Below, piece by piece: positions 41,378 through 50,600 of a stretch of DNA of 64,000 bases. The position numbers and the translations under genes were made by a program. The first letter of the stretch is position 1. Every line of letters begins with the position of its first letter. The DNA is from Pseudomonas mucidolens. GTDB lineage: Bacteria > Pseudomonadota > Gammaproteobacteria > Pseudomonadales > Pseudomonadaceae. The notes below the pieces were generated by a model that made no database searches, was not told where the DNA came from, and saw only the letters and a list, made by a program, of their open reading frames with translations. The DNA is taken from positions 620,001 through 684,000 of the forward strand of contig NZ_LT629802.1 in NCBI RefSeq assembly GCF_900106045.1. Direction: 5' to 3'.

Positions 41378-42109
41378 ATGTCCGTCACTAACGATGTGTC
41401 GAGTAACTCGACGATCCAGGATCTGTTCAACACCAACGTCAAGGACACGGCGGCCAATAAGGACAGCCTGTCCGACGCTGCCAAGTCGGCTTCCGGCAAT
41501 CAGGCCCTGGGCAAGGACGCGTTCCTGCAATTGTTGGTTACCCAATTGAAAAACCAGAACCCGCTGTCGCCTCAGGACAACGGCGCGTTCGTGGCGCAAC
41601 TGGCGCAGTTCAGCAGTCTGGAAGGCATCAACACCTTGAACGACTCGGTGAATGCCATCTCCAGCAACTACAAGTCCTCGCAGGCATTGCAAGCGTCGTC
41701 GCTGGTGGGCCGTTCGGTGATTATTGATACCGACAAGGCGCTGGTTGATACGAGCAAGAGCTTCACCGGCTCGGTGGCCGTCACTTCGTCGGTGGGCAAC
41801 GTCACCGTCAAGGTCTCCGACAAAGACGGCAATCTGGTCAAGACCATCGAGCTGGGTGCCCAAGGCGCCGGCAAGTCGGACTTCATCTGGGACGGCAAGA
41901 ACGAAGCCGGCGAGACCGTCGACTCCGGCAATTACACCTTCGCGGCCAGCACAAAAAATGACGCGGGCGATACGGTGGCTCTGAGCACTTCGCTGCCGGC
42001 CACCGTTACCAGCGTCACCTTGAGCCAGACGGGCGGCGAAATGCTGCTCAATCTGTCGGGCGGCTTGGGCAGTATCAGGCTGTCGCAAATTCAGACTATC
42101 GGTACATAG
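41378..42109 (+). CDS. flgD: Flagellar hook capping protein FlgD
   Basis: FlgD caps the growing hook and is absent from the finished filament. The 243-aa protein shows the N-terminal secretion and capping region (LGKDAFLQLLVTQLKNQNPL, DNGAFVAQLAQFSSLEG) and the C-terminal Ig-like FlgD domain (SDFIWDGKNEAGETVDSGNY). It follows flgC after 16 bp. Confidence 0.95.
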   Translation: MSVTNDVSSNSTIQDLFNTNVKDTAANKDSLSDAAKSASGNQALGKDAFLQLLVTQLKNQNPLSPQDNGAFVAQLAQFSSLEGINTLNDSVNAISSNYKSSQALQASSLVGRSVIIDTDKALVDTSKSFTGSVAVTSSVGNVTVKVSDKDGNLVKTIELGAQGAGKSDFIWDGKNEAGETVDSGNYTFAASTKNDAGDTVALSTSLPATVTSVTLSQTGGEMLLNLSGGLGSIRLSQIQTIGT

Positions 42110-42139
42110 AGCCGGCTAAACACGGCAAGAGGAGAGAAC

Positions 42140-43456
42140 ATGTCTTTTAATATCGGCCTCAGCGGCCTCTATGCGGCCAATAAACAACTGGACGTGACCG
42201 GCAATAACATCGCCAACGTCGCCACCACCGGCTTCAAGTCGTCTCGTGCGGAGTTTGCCGATATCTACGCGGCGTCCAAGCTCGGTACTGGCCATAACGC
42301 CATCGGCAGCGGGGTTAACCTCGCCGCTGTTTCCCAGCAATTCAGCCAAGGTGAAATCAACGGTACTGGCGGACTGCTGGACATGGCGATCAAGGGCGGT
42401 GGTTTTTTTGTACAGAAGGGTAGCGATGGCTCCCTGGAGTACACGCGTGCCGGCACCTTCAAACCGGACAAAGATGGCTTTGTCACCAACTCCGGCGGCA
42501 CTTCGCGCCTGCAAGGCTATGCGGCGGACGAAAACGGCAAGATCATCAAGGGCGAACTGATTGACCTGCGTATCGATCAGTCGAACCTGCCACCGAAAGC
42601 CTCGACCAAGGTTGATTCGAGCAGCAACCTCAAGTCCACGGAACCGGTGATTGACCAGGCGCTTCATCCGTTCGACCCGAATGAAACATCGACTTTCACC
42701 ACCCAGTACACCACCACGCTGTATGACACCCAGGGCAACTCGCACCCGATGGTGCAATACATGGTCAAGACCGGCTCCAATGAGTGGAAGTCCTACACCT
42801 TGATCGATGGCCGCAACCCTGATGGCACGCCTATCAGCGGTGTCGGTGCGGTCCCGCCCGTGGCCTCGACGCTGACGTTTGACACGGCCGGTGCCCTTGC
42901 AGGCATCGTCACACCGCCGAGCACCGTTTCCAATACCACCCTGACCGTTGATGACTGGAAGCCGGGCGTACTGAACAATGGTGTGTGGGAAGACAATGGC
43001 GCAGCGGCCAACCCTACCGGGATTGCCATCAACATGGCCAACATCACCCAGTACAATTCGGCCAGCTACCGTAACCCACCGGTCACCGACGGCTACGCCA
43101 CGGGTGAAATCACGGGCTTGAAAATCGACGGCAGCGGCGTGCTGTTCGCCACCTTCAGCAACCAGCAGAGCAAGGCGATCGGCCAGCTCTCCCTGGCGAG
43201 CTTCAACAATGAACAGGGCCTGCAGGCAAATGGCGGCACTACCTGGAAAGAGACGTTCGCTTCCGGCCAACCAGGCTACGACGCGCCACAATCCGGTACC
43301 TTGGGGACGATTGTTGCCAACTCCCTGGAAAACTCCAACGTCAACCTGACCAGCGAACTGGTCGAACTGATCAAGGCCCAGAGCAACTTCCAGGCGAACT
43401 CGAAGACTATCTCCACGCAAAGCACCATCATGCAGACCATCATTCAGATGACCTGA
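42140..43456 (+). CDS. flgE: Flagellar hook protein FlgE
   Basis: Hook subunit, 438 aa. It starts with the conserved MSFNIGLSGLYAANKQLDV, has the NNIANVATTGFKSSRAEFAD rod/hook motif, variable surface domains in the middle, and the C-terminal helix ending SNFQANSKTISTQSTIMQTI. It is the last gene of this operon here: a terminator follows within 26 bp, and flgF is not next to it. Confidence 0.95.
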   Translation: MSFNIGLSGLYAANKQLDVTGNNIANVATTGFKSSRAEFADIYAASKLGTGHNAIGSGVNLAAVSQQFSQGEINGTGGLLDMAIKGGGFFVQKGSDGSLEYTRAGTFKPDKDGFVTNSGGTSRLQGYAADENGKIIKGELIDLRIDQSNLPPKASTKVDSSSNLKSTEPVIDQALHPFDPNETSTFTTQYTTTLYDTQGNSHPMVQYMVKTGSNEWKSYTLIDGRNPDGTPISGVGAVPPVASTLTFDTAGALAGIVTPPSTVSNTTLTVDDWKPGVLNNGVWEDNGAAANPTGIAINMANITQYNSASYRNPPVTDGYATGEITGLKIDGSGVLFATFSNQQSKAIGQLSLASFNNEQGLQANGGTTWKETFASGQPGYDAPQSGTLGTIVANSLENSNVNLTSELVELIKAQSNFQANSKTISTQSTIMQTIIQMT

Positions 43457-43481
43457 TGCGGTTGGCCTGACGCTTCACTTG

Positions 43482-43508
43482 AAAGCCCCTCGATCGAGGG
43501 GCTTTTTT
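43482..43508 (+). terminator. Rho-independent terminator of flgBCDE
   Basis: AAAGCCCCTCG (43482-43492) and CGAGGGGCTTT (43495-43505), an 11-bp stem with a 2-base apex that would open to a larger loop, followed by T. Confidence 0.88.
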
Positions 43509-43544
43509 ATGCGCGTCATTTGAAGGCAAACCGCAGGCAAAAGA

Positions 43545-43589
43545 AAACCCCCGATGGATCCCGTTGCAGCCAGGGTCTATCGGGGGTTT
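43545..43589 (-). terminator. Rho-independent terminator of nrdA
   Basis: AAACCCCCGAT (43545-43555) and ATCGGGGGTTT (43579-43589) with a 23-base loop; on the minus strand the stem is followed by TTCTTTT. Confidence 0.85.
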
Positions 43590-43626
43590 CTCAACCTTGG
43601 AGGATTAGCCCCAAGGCAGGCTCAGC

Positions 43627-46521
43627 TTATTGGCAGGCTTCGCAATCCGGCTCGTCGATCGCGCAGGCCTTTGGCACTGGCGCTGGGCCGGCTGGAGCGG
43701 CGAGAACCGAGTCATCACCGTGGTTGCCGCTGGAAACCGCGTTCAGCTTGCCGGTGTTGATGGTCGACTTCTCGGTGCTGGTAGCGGCCAGGGCACGGAG
43801 GTAGTAAGTGGTTTTCAGGCCACGGTACCAAGCCATGCGGTAGGTCACGTCGAGCTTCTTGCCCGATGCGCCGGCGATGTACAGGTTCAGGGACTGAGCC
43901 TGGTCGATCCACTTCTGGCGACGGCTGGCAGCGTCGACGATCCACTTGGTGTCCACTTCGAACGCAGTCGCGTAGAGCTCTTTGAGTTCTTGCGGGATGC
44001 GCTCGATCTGCTGCACCGAACCGTCGTAGTACTTCAGGTCGTTGATCATGACCGAGTCCCACAGGCCACGGGCTTTCAGGTCGCGAACCAGGTATGGGTT
44101 GATCACGGTGAATTCGCCCGACAGGTTCGATTTCACATACAGGTTCTGGTAGGTCGGTTCGATCGACTGCGATACGCCGGTGATGTTGGCGATGGTCGCG
44201 GTCGGTGCGATGGCCATGATGTTGGAGTTACGAATGCCTTTCTGCACACGGGCACGTACCGGCGCCCAGTCCAGGGATTCGTTCAGGTCAACGTCGATGT
44301 ACTTCTGGCCCCGCTGCTCGATCAGGATCTGTTGCGAATCCAGCGGCAGGATGCCTTTGGACCACAGCGAACCCTGGAACGTCTCGTAGGCGCCGCGCTC
44401 GTCGGCCAGGTCGCAGGAAGCCTGGATCGCGTAGTAGCTGACCGCTTCCATGGACTTGTCGGCGAACTCCACCGCAGCGTCCGAACCGTAAGGAATGTGC
44501 TGCAGGTACAGCGCGTCCTGGAAGCCCATGATGCCCAGGCCAACCGGACGGTGCTTGAAGTTGGAGTTCTGCGCCTGTGGTACCGAGTAGTAGTTGATGT
44601 CGATCACGTTATCGAGCATACGAACGGCGGTGTTCACGGTGCGTGCAAGCTTGGCGGTGTCCAGCTTGCCGTTGACGATGTGGTTCGGCAGGTTGATCGA
44701 GCCCAGGTTGCAAACGGCGATCTCGTCCTTGTTGGTGTTCAAGGTGATCTCGGTGCACAGGTTCGAGCTGTGGACCACGCCCACGTGCTGCTGCGGGCTG
44801 CGCAGGTTGCACGGGTCTTTGAAGGTCAACCATGGGTGGCCGGTTTCGAACAGCATGGAGAGCATCTTGCGCCACAGGTCTTTGGCCTGGATGGTCTTGA
44901 ACAGTTTGATCTTGCCTGGGTACTGAGCCAGGGCTTCGTAGTACTCGTAACGCTCTTCGAAAGCCTTGCCGGTCAGGTCGTGCAGGTCGGGCACTTCGGA
45001 GGGCGAGAACAGGGTCCACTGGCCGTCATCGAAGACACGCTTCATGAACAGGTCAGGGATCCAGTTGGCAGTGTTCATGTCGTGGGTACGACGGCGATCA
45101 TCACCGGTGTTCTTGCGCAGCTCGATGAACTCTTCAATGTCCATGTGCCAGGTTTCCAGGTAGGCGCAGACAGCGCCTTTGCGCTTGCCACCCTGGTTCA
45201 CGGCGACGGCGGTGTCGTTCACTACTTTGAGGAACGGTACAACGCCCTGGGACTTGCCGTTGGTGCCCTTGATGTACGAACCCAGCGCACGCACCGGCGT
45301 CCAGTCGTTGCCCAGGCCGCCAGCGAACTTGGACAGCATGGCGTTGTCGTGGATCGCGTGGTAGATGCCCGACAGGTCATCCGGCACGGTGGTCAGGTAG
45401 CAGCTCGACAGCTGTGGACGCAAGGTACCGGCGTTGAACAGCGTCGGCGTCGACGACATGTAGTCGAACGACGACAGCAGGTTGTAGAACTCGATGGCGC
45501 GGTCTTCTTTGTGCTTCTCTTCGATCGCCAGGCCCATGGCCACGCGCATGAAGAACACTTGCGGCAGTTCGAAGCGGATACCGTCCTTGTGGATGAAGTA
45601 ACGGTCATACAGGGTTTGCAGGCCCAGGTAGGTGAACTGCTGGTCGCGCTCGTGGTTGATCGCCTTGCCGAGTTTTTCCAGGTCGAAAGTGGCCAGGATC
45701 GGGTTCAGCAGCTCGAATTCGATACCCTTGGCGATGTAGGCAGGCAGGGCCTTGGCGTACAGGTCGGCCATTTCGTGATGGGTAGCGCTTTCGGCGACTT
45801 GCAGGAAGCCCAGGCCTTCGGCGCGCAGGGTGTCCATCAGCAGGCGGGCGGTCACGAACGAGTAGTTCGGCTCGCGCTCGACCAGGGTCCGGGCAGTCAT
45901 TACCAGGGCGGTGTTGACGTCGGTCAGGGCCACGCCGTCATACAGGTTTTTCAGGGTTTCGCGCTGGATCAGGTCACCGTCGACTTCTTCCAGGCCTTCG
46001 CAGGCCTCGGTGATGATAGTGTTCAGGCGGCCCAGGTCCAGCGGTGCAAAAGTACCGTCGGCGAGAGTGATGCGGATCGACGGGTGCGCTTGTACGGCAG
46101 TCTCGTCGGCAGGGGTGCGCACGGCACGCTCCTTGGCGCGCGAATCACGGTAGATCACGTAGTCGCGAGCGACTTTCTGCTCGCCGGCACGCATCAGGGC
46201 CAGTTCGACCTGGTCCTGGATCTCTTCGATGTGGATGGTGCCGCCGGATGGCATGCGACGCTTGAAGGTCGCGGTGACTTGTTCGGTCAGACGGGCAACG
46301 GTGTCATGAATGCGCGACGAGGCGGCAGCGCTGCCGCCTTCAACTGCAAGAAACGCTTTGGTGATCGCGACGGTGATTTTGTCATCGGTGTAAGGAACGA
46401 CAGTGCCGTTTCGCTTGATCACTCGCAATTGGCCGGGCGCGGTGGCGGACAGATCCATATTCGAATCAGCGGCCTGCGGCACGGAGCCTTGCGGGTTCTC
46501 GCGAGTTGTGTCGGTTTGCAT
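43627..46521 (-). CDS. nrdA: Ribonucleoside-diphosphate reductase class Ia, large subunit
   Basis: NrdA reduces the four NDPs to dNDPs using a radical from NrdB. The 964-aa protein has two N-terminal ATP-cone domains (about 32-130, VIKRNGTVVPYTDDKI; and about 148-235, RITLADGTFAPLDLGRL), as known for P. aeruginosa NrdA. The catalytic barrel has SSCYLTTVPDDLSGIY and NLCTEITLNTNKDEIAVCNLGSINL (given in part), with the thiyl-radical cysteine and its Asn and Glu partners. The C terminus ends CEACQ, the redox cysteine pair. nrdB is not directly downstream here. Its leader has DnaA-box and NrdR-box sequences about 360-450 bp upstream. Confidence 0.97.
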   Translation of the reverse strand: MQTDTTRENPQGSVPQAADSNMDLSATAPGQLRVIKRNGTVVPYTDDKITVAITKAFLAVEGGSAAASSRIHDTVARLTEQVTATFKRRMPSGGTIHIEEIQDQVELALMRAGEQKVARDYVIYRDSRAKERAVRTPADETAVQAHPSIRITLADGTFAPLDLGRLNTIITEACEGLEEVDGDLIQRETLKNLYDGVALTDVNTALVMTARTLVEREPNYSFVTARLLMDTLRAEGLGFLQVAESATHHEMADLYAKALPAYIAKGIEFELLNPILATFDLEKLGKAINHERDQQFTYLGLQTLYDRYFIHKDGIRFELPQVFFMRVAMGLAIEEKHKEDRAIEFYNLLSSFDYMSSTPTLFNAGTLRPQLSSCYLTTVPDDLSGIYHAIHDNAMLSKFAGGLGNDWTPVRALGSYIKGTNGKSQGVVPFLKVVNDTAVAVNQGGKRKGAVCAYLETWHMDIEEFIELRKNTGDDRRRTHDMNTANWIPDLFMKRVFDDGQWTLFSPSEVPDLHDLTGKAFEERYEYYEALAQYPGKIKLFKTIQAKDLWRKMLSMLFETGHPWLTFKDPCNLRSPQQHVGVVHSSNLCTEITLNTNKDEIAVCNLGSINLPNHIVNGKLDTAKLARTVNTAVRMLDNVIDINYYSVPQAQNSNFKHRPVGLGIMGFQDALYLQHIPYGSDAAVEFADKSMEAVSYYAIQASCDLADERGAYETFQGSLWSKGILPLDSQQILIEQRGQKYIDVDLNESLDWAPVRARVQKGIRNSNIMAIAPTATIANITGVSQSIEPTYQNLYVKSNLSGEFTVINPYLVRDLKARGLWDSVMINDLKYYDGSVQQIERIPQELKELYATAFEVDTKWIVDAASRRQKWIDQAQSLNLYIAGASGKKLDVTYRMAWYRGLKTTYYLRALAATSTEKSTINTGKLNAVSSGNHGDDSVLAAPAGPAPVPKACAIDEPDCEACQ

Positions 46522-46882
46522 GGGGGGTTATCTCCACATTCTGTATTTATTTGGGCACCATCAAAGTGCCCACCGTTCCGTCCTGAAGCACTTACAACAA
46601 GCCTTGGCCTGGCATAACAACTTCGGGACAGGAGGAAGGGAGCTGTTCGCGCCGCTTCCATGCCGAAGTCTGCGGTTCCGAGCCGTTGGCTCTTCACCGT
46701 ATTCCTAATTGGGTGCCACTGTGTACTGCAACACCCGTACCGTTTTCTCCCATTCGGGGTTGGAAAACAGCGACCGACCGCACGGGCGATTGGTCTTCTG
46801 AAAAATGCATTAGTTCAACCAAGCAGGTGCAAGAAAGAGCTTGAGTTTCTTGTCTGATTTGTGTTTGGTTTTTTGGCTGAAA

Positions 46883-46898
46883 ACCCTATATGTAGGGT
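46883..46898. promoter_or_regulatory. NrdR-box-like palindrome
   Basis: ACCCTATATGTAGGGT agrees with the NrdR consensus ACAcWATATaTWGtGt at 13 of 16 positions and is a near-perfect palindrome. It is embedded in AAA...TTT. A second, weaker candidate lies about 31 bp further (46914-46929). Confidence 0.65.
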
Positions 46899-46955
46899 TT
46901 TTTTAGCACCGAGCTACAAGATAATGCGTTTTGGGAGGCTTAGCAACGCACGACC

Positions 46956-46976
46956 TGTGGATAACGCTGTGGGTAA
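46956..46976. promoter_or_regulatory. DnaA box upstream of nrdA
   Basis: TGTGGATAA (46956-46964), the exact complement of the consensus TTATCCACA, followed 12 bp later by TGTGGGTAA (46968-46976), one mismatch. DnaA control of nrdAB is established in E. coli. Confidence 0.65.
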
Positions 46977-47228
46977 AATGTGTATGAATGGTGTAACTGC
47001 CGTGTAGGCCGCAGTGCTGCTGCATTGCACCGTTTGTCACCGAATATTCCAAGACCAACACACCCGGTTGAATTTTTGCGGGCGCGCACCCTACCACACA
47101 AAAACGCGATCGCCGAGTGCAATTCCAGGCTTGTATTCGAGGGCGGGCGCGTTGCTACAATCGACTTGCTATTGATCAGTGTTATGCCCTGATTACATGA
47201 CAAATGCAGTGCGGCGGGCGAAGATCAA

Positions 47229-47262
47229 AAATGTGGCAGCGGGCAAGTGCGCTCCCACATTT
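47229..47262. repeat. REP-type palindrome before rstA
   Basis: AAATGTGG-C-AGCG ... CGCT-C-CCACATTT, a diverged single REP with a GGGCAAGTG centre. Confidence 0.7.
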
Positions 47263-47308
47263 GAACTGCGCTGTCCTGACATATTTCTTATAAAAACGAG
47301 GATCGCCG

Positions 47309-48034
47309 GTGGAACAAGAAGCCTGGCAGGTGCTGATAGTCGAGGACGATCAGCGTCTGGCCGAACTGACCCGGGACTATCTGGAGAGCAATGGCCTGAG
47401 CGTCGCGGTGGAGGGGAACGGCGCGTTGGCCGCCGCCCGGATCATCGCCGAGCAACCTGACCTGGTGATTCTCGACCTGATGCTGCCGGGCGAAGACGGC
47501 TTGAGCATTTGCCGCAAAGTGCGCGCGCGCTACGACGGGGTGATCCTGATGTTGACTGCGCGTACCGATGACATGGACCAGGTACTGGGCCTGGACATGG
47601 GTGCCGACGATTACGTCTGTAAACCGGTGCGTCCGCGCCTGTTACTGGCACGCATCCAGGCCTTATTGCGTCGCAGCGACAGTGCGGAGCCTGCGGCGCC
47701 GCAACCGCAGCGGCGCCTGCAATTCGGGCCACTGGTGGTCGACAATGCCTTGCGCGAAGCCTGGCTGCACGAGGCCGGCATCGAATTGACCAGCGCCGAG
47801 TTCGATTTATTGTGGCTGTTGGTGGTCAACGCCGGTCGCATTCTGTCCCGGGAAGAAATATTCACCGCCTTGCGCGGTATTGGCTACGACGGCCAGGACC
47901 GCTCCATCGATGTGCGTATTTCACGGATTCGCCCGAAAATCGGTGACGATCCGATCCACCCACGGCTGATCAAGACGATCCGCAGCAAAGGCTACCTGTT
48001 CGTCCCCGAAGCTGCCGCTGACTTGCGCCCGTGA
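47309..48034 (+). CDS. rstA: OmpR-family response regulator RstA
   Basis: 241 aa. Receiver domain (VLIVEDDQRLAELTRDYL; phospho-acceptor Asp56 in LVILDLMLPGEDG; Lys in YVCKPVRP) and a C-terminal winged helix of the OmpR type (LTSAEFDLLWLLVVNAGRIL, DVRISRIRPKIGDDP). The start is GTG 47309 with GAGG 7 bases upstream. Coupled to the kinase gene by a GTGA overlap. Signal and targets cannot be read from the sequence; naming rests on similarity to RstA/RstB. Confidence 0.92.
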   Translation: MEQEAWQVLIVEDDQRLAELTRDYLESNGLSVAVEGNGALAAARIIAEQPDLVILDLMLPGEDGLSICRKVRARYDGVILMLTARTDDMDQVLGLDMGADDYVCKPVRPRLLLARIQALLRRSDSAEPAAPQPQRRLQFGPLVVDNALREAWLHEAGIELTSAEFDLLWLLVVNAGRILSREEIFTALRGIGYDGQDRSIDVRISRIRPKIGDDPIHPRLIKTIRSKGYLFVPEAAADLRP

Positions 48035-49641
48035 ACTCCATCTTTCTGCGCATCTACGGCGGCATGTGCGCGGCGCTGATCCTGGTGGCCCTGCTGGGGG
48101 TGCTGGCCTTGCACCTGCTCAATGAAGTGCGCAGTGGCCAGTATCGCGAGCGTCTGGCCCATGGCACGTTTGCCCTGATGGGTGACAACCTGCAGCCGAT
48201 GAGTGCCATTGAGCGCCGACGCGCCCTGGCGGTGTGGGAGCGCCTGCTGGGGATTCCCCTGGAACTGCAGAAGGTGGCCGATGCCCATTTGGACCTGAGC
48301 CAGCGTAATCGCTTGCAGCGCGGCCAGGTGCTGGTCGAGCAGACCGGGCCCCACGCGGCCAAAGTCATGCGCCTGGTCAGTGAAAAAGAGCAACTGTTAC
48401 TCACCGGCGAGGTGCAACAAATCAGTGAGCAATTGGCTCGCGCAACCATTTACCTGTTGGCCGATGAGCTGGTGCGCTTCCCGGACGCCGAGCAACCACA
48501 ACGCCTGGCCGACCTGAAACAGGCCAAGGGTTTTGGTTTCGATATACATTTGGTCCCGCTGGACCAGGCTGACATGGATGACGACCAGCGCCGCCGCGTG
48601 GCTGAAGGCGATACCGTCATGGCGCTGGGCAAGGGCGGTGATTCGATCCGGGTGTTTGCCGGCATGGTTGGTACGCCGTGGGTGCTGGAGATCGGCCCGC
48701 TGTACCAGATGAACCCGTATCCGGTGCAGTGGTTGGTGCTGATCGCCTTGATTGGCCTGACCCTGATTGGCTTGATCGTGTATTTCCTGGTGCGTCAGCT
48801 GGAGCGGCGCCTGCGCGGGTTGGAGGCAGCGGCCACACGCATTGCCAAAGGCAACCTGGAAGTCAGGGTGCCGGCGCGCGGGGCTGATTCGGTAGGGCGA
48901 CTGGCAGCCGCCTTCAATGGCATGGCCGAGCATTTGCAGCGATTGTTGGCTATCCAGCGCGAACTGGTGCGGGCGGTGTCACACGAGCTGCGTACGCCGG
49001 TGGCGCGCCTGCGCTTTGGTCTCGAGATGATTGCGCAAGCCACGACGCCCGAGGCCCGGCGCAAGTACATGGAAGGCATGGACAGTGATATCCAGGACCT
49101 GGATGGCCTGGTGGACGAAATGCTGACCTATGCGCGCCTTGAGCAGGGATCACCGGCGCTGAGTTTCCAGCGGGTCGATCTCAGTACCTTGCTGGATCAG
49201 GTTATCGGTGAACTGGCGCCGTTGCGTCCTGAAATTGCGGTGGAGCGGGGGATTTGTCTGGCATCGGCGCACTTGGATGGGGCATGGGTCGAGGCCGAGC
49301 CGCGCTATTTGCACCGTGCCCTGCAGAACCTGGTGAGCAATGCGATGCGCCATGCCCAGTCCCGGGTATTGATCAGCTATCAAGTCGGGCAGGTACGTTG
49401 CCGTATAGATGTCGAGGACGACGGTCCGGGTGTGCCGGAAAGCGCCTGGGAACGGATCTTCACACCGTTCCTGCGCCTGGACGATAGCCGCACCCGTGCC
49501 TCGGGCGGTCACGGCCTGGGCTTGTCGATTGTACGGCGGATCATCCATTGGCACGGCGGGCGTGCGTTGATCAGCAAGAGCAATAACTTGGGCGGTGCCT
49601 GTTTCAGCTTGAGTTGGCCGCGCTATCAGGAAAAAACCTGA
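48031..49641 (+). CDS. rstB: Sensor histidine kinase RstB
   Basis: 536 aa, GTG start overlapping the rstA stop. Two membrane helices (about 9-28 and 231-253, QWLVLIALIGLTLIGLIVYF) enclose a periplasmic sensor domain. A HAMP domain follows, then the dimerisation helix with the phospho-histidine in AVSHELRTPVARLRFGLEM, and the ATPase domain with NLVSNAMRHA (N box), DDGPGVPESAWERIF (G1/F box) and GGHGLGLSIVRRI (G2). The box ELRTPVARLRF is characteristic of the RstB group. Confidence 0.92.
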   Translation: MNSIFLRIYGGMCAALILVALLGVLALHLLNEVRSGQYRERLAHGTFALMGDNLQPMSAIERRRALAVWERLLGIPLELQKVADAHLDLSQRNRLQRGQVLVEQTGPHAAKVMRLVSEKEQLLLTGEVQQISEQLARATIYLLADELVRFPDAEQPQRLADLKQAKGFGFDIHLVPLDQADMDDDQRRRVAEGDTVMALGKGGDSIRVFAGMVGTPWVLEIGPLYQMNPYPVQWLVLIALIGLTLIGLIVYFLVRQLERRLRGLEAAATRIAKGNLEVRVPARGADSVGRLAAAFNGMAEHLQRLLAIQRELVRAVSHELRTPVARLRFGLEMIAQATTPEARRKYMEGMDSDIQDLDGLVDEMLTYARLEQGSPALSFQRVDLSTLLDQVIGELAPLRPEIAVERGICLASAHLDGAWVEAEPRYLHRALQNLVSNAMRHAQSRVLISYQVGQVRCRIDVEDDGPGVPESAWERIFTPFLRLDDSRTRASGGHGLGLSIVRRIIHWHGGRALISKSNNLGGACFSLSWPRYQEKT

Positions 49642-49653
49642 CACATTGGCCGC

Positions 49654-49687
49654 CCCGTAGCAGTTGGCGCTCGACAGCTGCTACGGG
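49654..49687. terminator. Hairpin between rstB and the transferase gene
   Basis: CCCGTAGCAG (49654-49663) and CTGCTACGGG (49678-49687), 10-bp stem with a 14-base loop between convergent genes. It may be a bidirectional terminator or an uncommon repeat type. Confidence 0.55.
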
Positions 49688-49719
49688 ATGCTCAATTGGA
49701 CCTTGCCCGGTAGGTTTCA

Positions 49720-50439
49720 CTACGGCGTCTTGATAGCCACCAAGCTCAGCAATTGCTCCCCCTGCACCACAAACTGCGCGTCCAGTTCCTTGCCGTGGCA
49801 CCACTCACCGGACAGGTCCGTCAACAACCTTAGCCGTGCGTGTCCGGTATCAGACCACTCCAGCAACTCGGCGTGTTCAAAGTAAAAGCGCTTCTGCACA
49901 ATAGGGTAGAGCGCCTTGAACAGGCTTTCCTTGGCCGAGAAGGTCAGGGTCACCCGCCGGGCAATCTGCTCCCGTGGTCCGGCCGCCATGCGCTGCAACT
50001 CATCCGGTGTGAGGATTTCCCCGGCCAGGCGTTCGGCCCGCTCCAGTGACAGCACATTCTCCAGGTCCATGCCCAGTCCGCGCCATTGTGTCTTGTGCGC
50101 GACGATAGCCGCGGCGTGGCCGGTGCTGTGGGTGATCGAACCGGTGATATGACCCGGCCATACCGGCGCGCGATCGTCGCCGATGGCCGGAATGCAGTCC
50201 AAGCCTTCAAGCGCTTGCAGCGCGGCACGGGCGCACAGCCGGCCGGCGAGAAACTCGGCCTGGCGCTTGGCCACCGAACGCTGGATGCTGGCCGGTGGAG
50301 GCACCGCACAGCGTTGAAAATCGCCGGCATCCAATAAGGCCGGATCGAATCGGGTGCTCAGAAACACCGTGCCCGGAAGCGGCTCGGGCAGTGGCCAGTG
50401 GGCATCTAATGGGGTGCAACAGGCAGGTAATAAATTCAT
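49720..50439 (-). CDS. 4'-phosphopantetheinyl transferase, PcpS/EntD type
   Basis: Moves the 4'-phosphopantetheine of CoA to a serine of acyl and peptidyl carrier proteins. 239 aa with the conserved PPTase motifs: GSITHSTGHAAAIV, GMDLENV with the Mg2+ Asp/Glu, and FSAKESLFKALYP. This is the single broad-range enzyme of pseudomonads (PcpS), serving fatty acid, siderophore and lipopeptide synthesis. ATG 50439 is preferred over 50469. It stands between rstAB and phoPQ, as in other fluorescent pseudomonads. Confidence 0.93.
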   Translation of the reverse strand: MNLLPACCTPLDAHWPLPEPLPGTVFLSTRFDPALLDAGDFQRCAVPPPASIQRSVAKRQAEFLAGRLCARAALQALEGLDCIPAIGDDRAPVWPGHITGSITHSTGHAAAIVAHKTQWRGLGMDLENVLSLERAERLAGEILTPDELQRMAAGPREQIARRVTLTFSAKESLFKALYPIVQKRFYFEHAELLEWSDTGHARLRLLTDLSGEWCHGKELDAQFVVQGEQLLSLVAIKTP

Positions 50440-50600
50440 GCTGGCTATTCTGCATGGATCGGGAGGCACCTGGGTAGCCCGACGGGTGGGCTGGCGGTTC
50501 AGACAGCGTTCAGTTCAACCGCCGTAAACTGTGTGAGCAAGACCTTCAGGGCCGCTATGATGTTTCCCTGTGGGACAGTCGATTGACCTTGGAGGGTGTT

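Larger units (their letters stand above)
46522..47308. other. Long intergenic region between nrdA and rstA
   Basis: Almost 790 bp without a supported gene; ORFs are antisense or have no start. It contains the probable nrdA promoter, the NrdR- and DnaA-box-like sites at 46883-46976 and a REP at 47229. The stretch 46540-46850 would be a long nrdA 5' leader. Confidence 0.6.

Noticed and set aside
43630..46617. 995-aa plus-strand ORF opposite nrdA
   Set aside because: Antisense shadow of nrdA; no motif and no proper start.
46914..46929. Second NrdR box next to the first
   Set aside because: Correct spacing but only about 10 of 16 matches, too weak to call as a feature.
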